NCBI RefSeq assembly: GCF_004348735.1
Contig: NZ_SMKT01000006.1
Coordinates: forward strand, 43,420 to 107,419
Origin: Actinomadura sp. KC06
Lineage (GTDB): Bacteria; Actinomycetota; Actinomycetes; Streptosporangiales; Streptosporangiaceae
DNA length: 64,000 bases
Reading direction: 5' to 3'
Part shown: piece by piece, positions 16,764 to 25,831 of the stretch
How the letters are laid out: each line of letters starts with the position of its first letter
How positions within the stretch are numbered: position 1 is the stretch's first letter
Made by a program: the position numbers and the translations under genes
Notes under the pieces: generated by a model
Told to the model about the DNA's origin: nothing
What the model saw: the letters and a program-made list of their open reading frames with translations, nothing else
The model's database searches: none

Positions 16764-17642
16764 TCACACATGGGACGCCCACCAGAGGGTGTGTTCCCGC
16801 GAGATGGCCTCTTCGACCTCGTCCACGAAATGCGCCCAGGCGGGTTCCGAGTCCGGCCACTCGATCCGCGAGGCGATCTCGGCGAGTTCCTGCGCCGCGA
16901 TGCCGTAGGCGGTGGCGAGCTGCTGGTGCTGCCGGGTCTGCACCCAGGCGAGGCCGCCCGCCGCGACGGCGCCCGCGATGCCCGGCAGGTCGAGCGAGAG
17001 CACGCCCACCGCCTCCAGGACGGCCGCGACCAGCCCGCACGCCTCCAGCGACGCCAGGAACACCGACCAGCGCGCGACGCTGCGGCCGTGCTGCATGGAG
17101 CGGCGGGAGTACCAGCGGTACTGGTCCTCGATCCGGCCGGCCCGGTAGGCGCGCCGGCGCACGTCCAGCGGGCGGCCGCGGAGCTCCCGCATCTCGTCGG
17201 TCACCTGGAGGCCGCCGCCGTCGGCGTCGACGACCAGGCCGCGCAGGTTGCCGCGGATCACCGCGAACCGGTGCAGCAGCAGCGACTCGGCGGCGCGGTC
17301 GTCCACGTCCTCCGCGCCGAACGGCTGCCCCGCCACGGCGAACCGCCACGCGAGAGTCTTGGCGGACTCGGCCGCCGCCCTCGACTCGTACCACTGCCGG
17401 TCGGGACGCTCGGTCAGCAGGTACACCTCGACGACCAGGCCCACGCAGAGCCCGGCGGCCGCCATCACCGCCGCCGCGTCGATCCGGCCCACCTCGACCG
17501 TGAGCGTGCCGAGGACGGCGGCCGTCAGCAGCGCGGCGAGCCGGAGCGCGGTCGCGGCGAGCAGCCGGTGCTGCCCTGCGGACGCGCTCGTGTCGGCTGC
17601 CCGGAAAAGGGCTGGATAGTGTGATTCGGCGAGTGCCTCCAC
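16764..17642 (-). CDS. SLATT-domain (DUF4231-type) membrane effector
   Basis: 292 residues. It begins with a helix ending LFRAADTSASAGQHRL, the SLATT entry pattern, then a membrane pair (LLAATALRLAALLTAAVLG and AAAVMAAAGLCVGLVVEVYLL). A central cytoplasmic region follows, then a second hydrophobic pair near residues 205-245. The C-terminus is WPDSEPAWAHFVDEVEEAISREH. The domain order matches DUF4231 proteins, predicted pore-forming effectors paired with SLOG or SMODS sensors. GTG 17642 is chosen by family length; GTG 17699 would add 19 residues. Confidence 0.75.
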   Translation of the reverse strand: MEALAESHYPALFRAADTSASAGQHRLLAATALRLAALLTAAVLGTLTVEVGRIDAAAVMAAAGLCVGLVVEVYLLTERPDRQWYESRAAAESAKTLAWRFAVAGQPFGAEDVDDRAAESLLLHRFAVIRGNLRGLVVDADGGGLQVTDEMRELRGRPLDVRRRAYRAGRIEDQYRWYSRRSMQHGRSVARWSVFLASLEACGLVAAVLEAVGVLSLDLPGIAGAVAAGGLAWVQTRQHQQLATAYGIAAQELAEIASRIEWPDSEPAWAHFVDEVEEAISREHTLWWASHV

Positions 17643-17998
17643 ACTTTGAGTGGAATGGGGGCTGTTGTCCGCGTCAAGGGTGTGTGCACAAATCCACACA
17701 GCTCACTCGAGGTTGTCCGGCTCCGGTCACCGGATCCCTGAACCGCGGGCGAGAAGTTCGCATCGGATCAGGAACTTTCGCCGATGTGCACCGGGCTCGA
17801 ACTGATAACGGCACGGCCAAAATTCGAGACACGATGAGTGGGTTGTGGGACGCTGGCGGATGCGGCGAGTTTATGGTCTGCACAAAAGTTCGATGGTGCG
17901 GTATCCAAGGCCCGCCGTAACGTCGGCCCGCACGATAGTTGTTCTCGCGGACGGGCATAATGTCGCCACGCACTGTAGCCAAGGCCGGATGGACGATC
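17643..17998. other. Divergent region between SLATT/SLOG module and fxs cassette
   Basis: 356 bases with no convincing gene. It contains a bulged stem-loop at 17748-17782 and an inverted pair TGTGTG/CACACA at 17681-17700. Several AT-rich hexamers lie before fxsA (GATAGT at 17934, CATAAT at 17956), but none has a matching -35. Codon-position GC bias is absent here. Confidence 0.5.
17748..17782. repeat. Bulged 11-bp stem-loop in the SLATT-fxsA intergenic region
   Basis: GGCGAGAAGTTC (17748-17759) pairs with GAACTTTCGCC (17772-17782) with one bulged G and a 12-base loop. It could be a terminator for an upstream transcript or an operator shared by the divergent genes. Confidence 0.45.
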
Positions 17999-18178
17999 AT
18001 GAATATTGTTGAGGAAGCGGGCGCGCCGGAACTCGCCGACCTGCGGGAGATGACTCCCGAGGAGCTGGCTTTCGAGGCGGACGCCGCCCGCATCGTCGCA
18101 CGGTTGACCAGAACCGATGAGAAGTCCGGCGACGGTTCGGAGGCAGTCCGGGTCGCGGCGTTCAACTCCTTCATCTGA
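17999..18178 (+). CDS. fxsA: FxSxx-COOH precursor peptide FxsA
   Basis: 59 residues from ATG 17999, behind GGATGGA. The peptide has an acidic, helical leader (PELADLREMTPEELAFEADA) and a C-terminus VAAFNSFI. The last five residues are FNSFI, which satisfies the FxSxx-COOH signature. The radical-SAM gene fxsB begins 18 bases after its stop. To my knowledge, Fxs enzymes join the aromatic ring of the motif Phe to a side-chain carbon of the residue two positions later, which here would be Phe55 to Ser57. No Cys is present, so other Cys-based modification is excluded. The product's function is unknown. Confidence 0.93.
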   Translation: MNIVEEAGAPELADLREMTPEELAFEADAARIVARLTRTDEKSGDGSEAVRVAAFNSFI

Positions 18179-18196
18179 CATCTCATTACAGCAGTC

Positions 18197-20494
18197 ATGC
18201 CTCCGTCAACACTGTTCCGCCAATTCGTGCTCAAGGTTCACGGCAGATGTGACCTGGCCTGCGACCACTGCTATGTATTCGAGCACGCCGACCAGGGTTG
18301 GCGGAGGCGTCCGGCCGAGATGACCGTGGCCACCATGGAGCGCGCGGCGGAGCGCATCGCCGACCACGCGCGCGGCCACGGTCTCGCGCGGGTGGGCCTC
18401 GTCCTGCACGGCGGCGAGCCGCTGCTGGCCGGCCCGCGCCACCTCGCCGCCCTCATCTCCGCACTGCGGGCCCCGCTCCTCGGCGTCTGCGACATCGACT
18501 TACGCGTCCACACCAATGGCGTCCTGCTCGACAAGCGGTTCTGCGACCTGTTCCGCGAGGAGAACGTCAAGGTCGGCATCTCGCTGGACGGCGACCGCGC
18601 CGCGAACGACCGGCACCGCCTGTACCGCGACGGGCGCAGCAGCTACGACAAGGTCGTCCGGGCCATCGAACTGCTCCGCGCCGACTATCCCGACCTTTAC
18701 TCCGGCCTGCTGTGCACCATCGACATCGCCAACGACCCGATCGCCGTCTACGAGGCGCTCATCGCGCACGAACCGCCCGCGATCGACCTCCTCTGGCCCC
18801 ACCACACCTGGGACAGCCCGCCGCCCCGGACGTCCCGGTCCGGATGGTCCCCGACCGCGTACGCCGACTGGCTCAAGATCATCGCTGACCGGTGGCTGGA
18901 CGACGGCCGTCCCGTCCCGGTGCGGATCTTCGACTCGATCATCAGCGCGTCCCAGGGCGGGCCGAGCTTCACCGAGTCGCTCGGCCTGGAGCCCAGCGAC
19001 CTGCTGGTCGTCGAGACCGACGGCAGTTATGAGCAGGCCGATTCCCTGAAGACGGCGTTCGACGGCGCCCCGGACACCGGCATGGACGTGTTCGGGCACT
19101 CCGTCGACGACGTCGCGAAGAACGCGGGCATCGAGGCGCGGCAGGGCGGGCTCGCGGCCCTGTGCGGCACCTGCCGGGAATGCCCGGTCGTCGCCACCTG
19201 CGGCGGGGGCCTGTTCGCCCACCGGTACCACGGCGACGGGTCCGGGTTCGCCAACCCCAGCGTCTACTGCGCCGACCTGTTCGCGCTGGTCAAGCACGTC
19301 CACGAGCGCATCGCCCGCCATCCGCACGTCCTGCCGCCCGACGTGGTGCGCGCCGTGGCGACCGGGCACGGCGACCGCGCCTCGATCGCGCGGCTCGGCG
19401 CCGCGCAGGCGATCGGCCGCCGCGCCGTGATCGCCGCGGTCGGGGGACGAGGGGCAGAGGACGGTGCGTCGCCGGGCTGGGACGCCGTGAAGCGCATCGG
19501 GGCCGCGAGCCCCGACGCCTACGACTGGGCGCTGTCGCATCCCTACGTGCGGGCCTGGGCGGTGGAACGCCTCCGCGCCCTGGACCGGCCCGGCGCCGCG
19601 GAACCGGACGGCGACGACGGGCTCCTCGCGACCGTCGCGTGCCTGGCCGCCATGCGGGCCTTGGAGAACATCACGCTGACCGTCCCGGTGCGGGACGGCG
19701 CCGTCTACTTCCCGGGCATCGGCCGCTACGCCGTGCCGGGCCGCCGGGAGACCACCGTCCGCGTCGACGCCGGAAGCCTTGAGGTGGACGGCGCCGGACC
19801 ACTCGAACCCGTCCGCCTCCTGACCGCCGGGTGCTTCACCGTCGCGCTCGACGACCTCGACCCGTTCCGCGACTGCCACGACCACCCCGCCGCGCCGCGC
19901 CTCGACGCCGGTCAGTTCGCGCGGTGGCAGTCCTTCTTCCAGGAGGCGTGGACGCTGCTGGAGAAGGAGTACGCGGAGTACGCGCCCGCGATCGCGGAGG
20001 CGCTGACGACGATCGTCCCGCTCGACCCGCCCGCGTCCGGCGCCAGCGTCAGCTCCGCCGCGCGGGACGCCTACGGCTCGGTCGGGATCGCGCTGCCCGA
20101 GAGCCCCGCGATGCTGTGCCTGCTGATCCTGCACGAGTTCCAGCATGTGAAGCTCGGCGCCGTCCTCGACTTCGCCGACCTGTACGACAAGTCCGACGAC
20201 CGGCTGTACCACGCGCCGTGGCGCCGCGACCCGCGCCCGCTGGAGGGGCTGCTGCAGGGCACGTACGCACACATCGCCGTCGCCGACTTCTGGCTCCGCC
20301 GGACGCGGTCGGACGACGCGGCCGCCGCGGCGGAGGCCGCCCGCCACTTCGCCGACTGGTACCCCAAGACGGTCACCGCGGCGCGCACGCTCCAGGACTC
20401 GGGCGCCCTCACCGGCCTCGGCGAGCAGTTCGTCGCGGCCATGCGCCGGACGCTGGAGTCGTGGGACCTCCCGCCCACCCCGGCGAATCGGTAA
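18197..20494 (+). CDS. fxsB: FxsB radical SAM/SPASM enzyme with C-terminal HExxH domain
   Basis: 765 residues. The radical SAM cluster motif CDLACDHC (Cys18, Cys22, Cys25) comes first. A SPASM-type Cys region around LCGTCRECPVVATC lies near residues 322-336. A long C-terminal extension (about 390-765) contains HEFQH at 646-650, the metal motif of HExxH-type peptide beta-hydroxylases. Some FxsB proteins are annotated as having an inactivated extension; here the HExxH residues are intact. The enzyme should install the cyclophane on FxsA and may add a hydroxyl. It is followed 74 bases later by fxsC. Confidence 0.92.
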   Translation: MPPSTLFRQFVLKVHGRCDLACDHCYVFEHADQGWRRRPAEMTVATMERAAERIADHARGHGLARVGLVLHGGEPLLAGPRHLAALISALRAPLLGVCDIDLRVHTNGVLLDKRFCDLFREENVKVGISLDGDRAANDRHRLYRDGRSSYDKVVRAIELLRADYPDLYSGLLCTIDIANDPIAVYEALIAHEPPAIDLLWPHHTWDSPPPRTSRSGWSPTAYADWLKIIADRWLDDGRPVPVRIFDSIISASQGGPSFTESLGLEPSDLLVVETDGSYEQADSLKTAFDGAPDTGMDVFGHSVDDVAKNAGIEARQGGLAALCGTCRECPVVATCGGGLFAHRYHGDGSGFANPSVYCADLFALVKHVHERIARHPHVLPPDVVRAVATGHGDRASIARLGAAQAIGRRAVIAAVGGRGAEDGASPGWDAVKRIGAASPDAYDWALSHPYVRAWAVERLRALDRPGAAEPDGDDGLLATVACLAAMRALENITLTVPVRDGAVYFPGIGRYAVPGRRETTVRVDAGSLEVDGAGPLEPVRLLTAGCFTVALDDLDPFRDCHDHPAAPRLDAGQFARWQSFFQEAWTLLEKEYAEYAPAIAEALTTIVPLDPPASGASVSSAARDAYGSVGIALPESPAMLCLLILHEFQHVKLGAVLDFADLYDKSDDRLYHAPWRRDPRPLEGLLQGTYAHIAVADFWLRRTRSDDAAAAAEAARHFADWYPKTVTAARTLQDSGALTGLGEQFVAAMRRTLESWDLPPTPANR

Positions 20495-20568
20495 AACTCC
20501 ACATTTGACGGGCTGTAATCTCCCCGGCCCTGCCGCTATACATTGATGGGACCCCGGAGGGGAGCGGC

Positions 20569-21765
20569 ATGGCGGGGAGAATTCAGGCGGAGGAGAGACG
20601 CCCGTACTTCTTCCTGAGTTATGCCAGGTCGCGCTACCGCCCCGAAGACTCCGACCGCTGGGTGGCGAAGTTCTTCAACGACCTCTGCCATGACATAGGC
20701 CAGGCTACGGGCGCGCTTAATCCCGGCTTTATGGACAGGCAGATTCCGGTCGGCAGCGAGTGGCCCGATCAGCTCGCCGACGCGCTCGCGAACTGCCGCG
20801 TCTTCGTCGCGCTGTTCTCCCCGCCCTACTTCACCAGCGAGTACTGCGGCAAGGAATGGGCGGCGTTCCTGAACCGGTACCACGCGCAGACCGCCGGGCT
20901 CGACCGTCCGCCCGCGATCATTCCGGCCTGGTGGACGAAGATGGACATCAGCGAGATCCCCGAACCGCTCCACAGCATGCAGAACGTTCCACCGGAATTC
21001 CCGTCCGCGTACGCGCTGGAGGGCCTCTACGGGATCATGAAACTGGGCCGTTTCCGCGAGCAGTACAAGGAGACGGTGCTGCGGCTCGCCACGGTCGTGA
21101 AGGAGCGGGCGGCCGAATGCGCGCTGCCGTCCGGCGCCGTCCCGTCCCTGGCCTCGGTGCAGAGCCCGTTCGCGGACGCGGCGCCGGGGTCCAAGCGCCC
21201 CGCCGTGCGGCTCACCCTGGCCGCGCAGGCGATCGACGACCTGCCGCCCGAGCGGGACACCTACTACTACGGCCGGACGCCTCGCGAGTGGACGCCGTTC
21301 CGCGGCGAGGGGCACACGCTGCCGATCGGCTCGTTCGCCGAGCAGGTACTCAGCGAGCTCGGCCACCAGTCGATCGTGGAGACGGCCGACGAGCCGCCGC
21401 AGGAGCCGGCGGGCGCGCCCGGAGTGCTGGTCGTCGACCCGTGGGCGGTCAGGGACCGGGACCTCGGCAAACGGCTCCGGCAGATCGACCAGGACCCCGT
21501 CCATGTCCTGGCCCCGTTCAACTCCGACGACCGGCAGACGGCGGACGCCGCCGACGACCTCGGCGAGGACCTCGCCGAGGCGCTGCCGAACGGGTCCGCG
21601 CTGAAGGGCTCGGCCATGCGCGTCACGTCGCCCGCCGCGTTCCGCGACGCGCTGCCCAAGGCCGTCAACGAGGCGCTCACCCGGTTCCTGAAGACGACCA
21701 GCGTGCATCCGCCGCAGACTCCGCCGTCCATGTCCCGGCCCACCCTCAGGGACCCGGAGTCCTGA
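20569..21765 (+). CDS. fxsC: FxsC, TIR-like domain protein
   Basis: 398 residues from ATG 20569, behind a GGAGG-type site. Residues ~10-150 are TIR-like: PYFFLSYARS opens the fold, VFVALFSPPYF is the central strand, and EYCGKEW places a Glu where TIR NAD hydrolases have their catalytic Glu. The C-terminal half is a second alpha/beta region with APGVLVVDPWAV and ends in a Pro-rich tail. FxsC proteins accompany FxsB in the described cassette, with unknown function. Signalling or NAD cleavage is an inference from the TIR fold. Confidence 0.88.
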   Translation: MAGRIQAEERRPYFFLSYARSRYRPEDSDRWVAKFFNDLCHDIGQATGALNPGFMDRQIPVGSEWPDQLADALANCRVFVALFSPPYFTSEYCGKEWAAFLNRYHAQTAGLDRPPAIIPAWWTKMDISEIPEPLHSMQNVPPEFPSAYALEGLYGIMKLGRFREQYKETVLRLATVVKERAAECALPSGAVPSLASVQSPFADAAPGSKRPAVRLTLAAQAIDDLPPERDTYYYGRTPREWTPFRGEGHTLPIGSFAEQVLSELGHQSIVETADEPPQEPAGAPGVLVVDPWAVRDRDLGKRLRQIDQDPVHVLAPFNSDDRQTADAADDLGEDLAEALPNGSALKGSAMRVTSPAAFRDALPKAVNEALTRFLKTTSVHPPQTPPSMSRPTLRDPES

Positions 21766-21782
21766 GGCGAGGAGAACACTTC

Positions 21783-24700
21783 ATGACGAACCCAGCGAAC
21801 CTGACGAACCCAGCGAACAGCACGATCACCCCCGGCGCGGCCGACAAGCCGGACGGCGGGACCATCGTCACCTTCTACTCCTACAAGGGCGGCACCGGAC
21901 GGACGACCGCGCTCGCCAACGTCGCCTGGATCATGGCCGCCGCCGGGCTGAAGGTGCTCGTCATCGACTGGGACCTCGAATCCCCGGGGCTGCACAAGTT
22001 CTTCCATCCGTTCCTCGACCAGAACATCCTGACCTCGACGCCCGGGGTCATCGACATGCTGGACGAGTACTCCTGGGCGACGACGAACAAGCACGAGGAC
22101 GACCAGCGCGACTGGCACCGCGACTACGCGAAGGTGCTGCGCCACGCGGTGACGCTGGAGTGGGAGTTCGAGGACGAGGGGACGCTCGACTTCATCTCCG
22201 CGGGGCGGCAGAACAGGAACTACTCGTCCCTCACCCGGGCCCTGGACTTCGACCACTTCTACGGCCGGCTCGGCGGCGGGCAGTTCTTCGACGCGCTCCG
22301 CGAGGACATGCGGCGGCACTACGACTACGTCCTGATCGACAGCCGCACCGGCTACAGCGACATCGCCGACATCTGCACGCTCCACTTCCCGGACGTCCTC
22401 GTCGACTGCTTCACGCTCAGCTACCAGAGCATCGACGGCGCCGCCGACATCGCCCACAACATCGACAAGCGCGACCATGTGCGGCCCATCCGCATCCTGC
22501 CGGTGCCGATGCGGATCGACTTCGGCGAGAACGCGAAGGTCGAGGCCGGGCGGGCGTACGCGCGGGGGCGCTTCGACCGCTTCCCGCGCGGCATGACCCG
22601 GCAGGAGGCCAACGGGTACTGGCTGTCGATCGAGATCCCGTACCGGCCGTACTACGCGTTCGAGGAGACGCTCGCGACGTTCGGCGACGCGCCCGGCTCG
22701 CCGAACTCGATGCTCGCGGCGTTCGAGCGGCTCACCAAGGTGATCACCGAGGGGCGGGTGGGCGAGTACCGGCCCGTCGAGGAGGACCTGCGCCTCGCCA
22801 CCCTCGACCGGTTCACCCGGCGCGGCCCGACCGAGGTCTCCGACGTGCTGATCAGCTACGTCTCCGCCGACCGCCCGTGGGTCGACTGGATGGCGCTGGT
22901 CCTCGGCCGCGCCGGGTTCCGCGTCGACCGGCGCAGCGTGGACGCCGCGACGGGCGACGTCCCCGGCGACGAGCCGGGCGAGCACACGATCGTGCTGCTC
23001 TCGCCCGACGCGGTCAGCTCGCCGGACGCGCTGCGGGTGTGGGAGTCGCTGGCGAGCCGCACCGCGGCGCCGCAGCGCAGGCTGACGACCGTCCGGGTGC
23101 AGGACGCCGCGCTGCGGACGGCGTTCACCGACCAGCTGCCCCTCGACCTCACCGGGCTCGGGGAGCGCGACGGCGCCGAGGCCCTCGTCCGGGCGCTCGG
23201 CAGGCCGGGCTACACCTTCGACCATCCGGCCGAGCACTCGCGGGTGGGCCCGCGGTTCCCCGGCTCCGCCCGGACCGCGCCGGAGATCTGGAACGCCGAC
23301 CGCCGCAACGCCGTGTTCACCGGACGCGGGCGGCTGCTCGAGGTGATCCGCGACCAGCTGCTCGGGACGACGCAGCGGATCGTCATGCCGCAGGCGCTGC
23401 ACGGGCTCGGCGGCGTCGGCAAGACGCAGGTGGCGCTGGAGTACGCGCACCGGTTCAAGGCCGACTACGACCTCGTGTGGTGGATCAGCGCGCAGTCGGC
23501 CGACTCGATCCGGCTGGCGCTGGCGACGCTGGCCGAGCAGCCGCAGCTCAGGCTGCGCGTCGGGGAGAACATCGCGGACGCGGCCGGCGCCGCGCTGGAG
23601 GCGCTGCGGCGCGGCGAGCCCACCTCCCGCTGGCTGCTGATCTTCGACAACGCGGAGAACCCGGAGGAGCTGAAGCCGTACCTGCCCGGCGGGGACGGGC
23701 ACGTCCTCATCACGTCCCGCGACCCGGCGTGGACGGAGCTCGCCAACCCGATCGCCGTGGACGTGTTCACCGAGGAGGAGGCCGCCGAGCACCTCGTCCG
23801 CCGCGTCCAGGACATCTCCGAGGAGAGCGCCCGCAAGATCGGCACGGCGCTCGGCTACCTGCCGCTCGCGATCGAGCAGGCCGCGGCGTGGCTCGCGTCG
23901 ACGTTCATGCCGGCGGGCGAGTACCTGGAGGCGCTGGAGAACGAGACGGCGTCCACGCTGGAGCGCAGCGCGGAGAGCTTCCCGCAGTCGGTGGCGATGA
24001 CGTGGAGCGTCACGTTCCGGCAGCTGCGGGAGGCGTCCCCGGCGGCGGCGCGGCTGCTGGAGCTGCTCGCGTTCTTCTCGTCCGAGCCGATCTCGCTCGA
24101 CCTGGTCTACAGCGACGTCACCGCCGGCATCCTCGCCGCCTACGACGAGACCGTCCGCGACACGCTGGTGATCGGCAAGCACGTCCGGGAGATCAGCCGG
24201 TTCGCGCTGGCGAAGGTCGACCAGGGCAACAAGTCGATCCGGGTGCACCCGCTCGTCCAGGCCGTGATCCGGCACGGGCTCGACCCGGAGCTGACCGACA
24301 CGACCTGCCACGACGTGCACAAGATCCTGCTGGGCGCGCGGCCGAGCCACGGCGACACCGACGATCCGGGCAACTGGCCGAACCTGGAGGAGATCCTGCC
24401 GCATGTGAAGCCGTCCAGGGCGGCGAGCTGCGACGACGAGGACGTCCGGCAGATGCTCACCGACCTCGTCCGGTACCAGTGGAAGCGCGGCGTGTTCGAC
24501 AGCGCGATGGCGGCCGGGCAGGAGCTGGTCGCCGAGTGGAGCGGCAAGCTCGGCGAGGACCACTGGCAGTGGCTGTTCCTGCGGTCGCAGATCGCGAACG
24601 TGCTGCGCTCGCAGGGCAACTTCCAGGAGGCGTACGACCTCGACCAGGACGTCCTGGAGCGGCAGCGCAGCTCCCCGACGCTCGGCCCGACGCACCCGCA

Positions 24701-25769
24701 CACGCTGATCACCGCGGGGAACCTGGCGGCCGACATGCGGGCGATGGGCGACTACCGCGGCGCGCTCGCGCTGGACCTGCAGACCTACGAGCAGGCGGGC
24801 ACGCCGTGGGGGGAGGAGCACCCGCGCACGCTGATGATCGCGCACAACCTGGCGGTCGACTACCGGCTGACCGGCGACTGGGAGAGCGCCTACCGCTACG
24901 ACACCGAGACGCTGCGGCTGCGCCGCGCCCAGCTCGGCGACGACCACCCCTACACGCTGTTCACCGAGGCGAACGTGGCCCGCGACCTGCGCGAGGCGGG
25001 CCGGTACGACGAGTCCGTCGTCCAGCTCCGCGACGTGTACCGGCGGTACGTGGACGTCCTCGGCGACCAGATCCTGGACACGCTGCGGACGGGCAAGAGC
25101 CTCGCGGTGTCGCTGCGCCGCGCCGGGCTGCGGGAGGAGGCGCTCGCGCTGGCGGAGGACACCTACGCCCGCTACCAGCGGCATTTCCCGGAGTCTCCGG
25201 ACACGCTGCCCGCCGACCTGGAGGTCGCGGCGTGCATGGGCGAGCTCGGCGACCTCGTCGGGGCCCGCGACCGGACGCGCGCCGTGCTCGCCCGGCACCG
25301 GGCGCAGATGGGCGACGAGCACCCGTACACCGTGATGATCGAGAACAACCTCGGCTGCTACCTGCGCTACACCGGCGACCTCGACACGGCCGTCGCGCTC
25401 ACCGCCAAGACGTCCTCGCTGCTCGTGCGGCTGCTCGGCCCCGGCCATCCGCTGGTGCTGCTCGCGGCCGTCAACCACGCGAACTGCCTCGGCGACGCGC
25501 GGCGCTTCGAGGACGCCGAGGCGCGCGAGCGGGACGCGCTCGCCGGCCTGGTCAGGGTGTACGGCGAGGACCATCCGGACACGTGCTTCTGCCGCGGCAA
25601 CCTGTCGGTCACGCTGGAGGGCATGGGCCGGGTGTCGGAGGCGCGGGAGCTGCGGGAGCGGGCCGTCGCCGGGCTGCTGAGGCTCGGCGAGCAGCGCCCG
25701 CATCCGCTGATCGCGGCCGTCCGCGACGGCCTGCGCGTCGACCGCGACTTCGAGCTGCACCCGGTCTGA
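21783..25769 (+). CDS. fxsT: FxsT: KGG P-loop/TIR/NB-ARC/TPR protein
   Basis: 1328 residues from ATG 21783, 17 bases after fxsC, with GAGGAG upstream. Four modules are visible: a ParA/MinD-like P-loop YSYKGGTGRTT (residues 33-42) with DWDLESPGLHKFF; a TIR-like domain from about 354 (DVLISYVSADRPWVDWM); an NB-ARC NTPase with LGGVGKTQVALEYAH near 540 and TSRDP-type downstream motifs; and TPR repeats from about 930 to the end, with recurring GEDHPYT-like turns. This is NLR/STAND architecture, suggesting a switch activated by the peptide or another ligand. A long reverse reading frame opposite it is a GC-bias shadow. Confidence 0.9.
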   Translation: MTNPANLTNPANSTITPGAADKPDGGTIVTFYSYKGGTGRTTALANVAWIMAAAGLKVLVIDWDLESPGLHKFFHPFLDQNILTSTPGVIDMLDEYSWATTNKHEDDQRDWHRDYAKVLRHAVTLEWEFEDEGTLDFISAGRQNRNYSSLTRALDFDHFYGRLGGGQFFDALREDMRRHYDYVLIDSRTGYSDIADICTLHFPDVLVDCFTLSYQSIDGAADIAHNIDKRDHVRPIRILPVPMRIDFGENAKVEAGRAYARGRFDRFPRGMTRQEANGYWLSIEIPYRPYYAFEETLATFGDAPGSPNSMLAAFERLTKVITEGRVGEYRPVEEDLRLATLDRFTRRGPTEVSDVLISYVSADRPWVDWMALVLGRAGFRVDRRSVDAATGDVPGDEPGEHTIVLLSPDAVSSPDALRVWESLASRTAAPQRRLTTVRVQDAALRTAFTDQLPLDLTGLGERDGAEALVRALGRPGYTFDHPAEHSRVGPRFPGSARTAPEIWNADRRNAVFTGRGRLLEVIRDQLLGTTQRIVMPQALHGLGGVGKTQVALEYAHRFKADYDLVWWISAQSADSIRLALATLAEQPQLRLRVGENIADAAGAALEALRRGEPTSRWLLIFDNAENPEELKPYLPGGDGHVLITSRDPAWTELANPIAVDVFTEEEAAEHLVRRVQDISEESARKIGTALGYLPLAIEQAAAWLASTFMPAGEYLEALENETASTLERSAESFPQSVAMTWSVTFRQLREASPAAARLLELLAFFSSEPISLDLVYSDVTAGILAAYDETVRDTLVIGKHVREISRFALAKVDQGNKSIRVHPLVQAVIRHGLDPELTDTTCHDVHKILLGARPSHGDTDDPGNWPNLEEILPHVKPSRAASCDDEDVRQMLTDLVRYQWKRGVFDSAMAAGQELVAEWSGKLGEDHWQWLFLRSQIANVLRSQGNFQEAYDLDQDVLERQRSSPTLGPTHPHTLITAGNLAADMRAMGDYRGALALDLQTYEQAGTPWGEEHPRTLMIAHNLAVDYRLTGDWESAYRYDTETLRLRRAQLGDDHPYTLFTEANVARDLREAGRYDESVVQLRDVYRRYVDVLGDQILDTLRTGKSLAVSLRRAGLREEALALAEDTYARYQRHFPESPDTLPADLEVAACMGELGDLVGARDRTRAVLARHRAQMGDEHPYTVMIENNLGCYLRYTGDLDTAVALTAKTSSLLVRLLGPGHPLVLLAAVNHANCLGDARRFEDAEARERDALAGLVRVYGEDHPDTCFCRGNLSVTLEGMGRVSEARELRERAVAGLLRLGEQRPHPLIAAVRDGLRVDRDFELHPV

Positions 25770-25831
25770 CCGGGGCTGGTTCCGTTCCGGGTGCGCCCAG
25801 TCTGACCGAGGCTAGTTCCGTTCCGGGTGCG
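25764..25831. repeat. Two 32-bp direct repeats covering convergent gene ends
   Basis: Bases 25764-25795 and 25800-25831 match with two differences and a 36-bp period. The first copy spans the fxsT stop. The second spans the stop and last codons of the leftward hydrolase. A tandem duplication has thus set the end of one of the two genes. Confidence 0.85.

Noticed and set aside
21267..25760. A ~1500-codon open frame on the minus strand opposite fxsT
   Set aside because: High third-position GC leaves the opposite strand free of stops. The predicted protein is Arg/Val/Ala-rich with no domain, while the plus strand has clear P-loops, NB-ARC and TPR.
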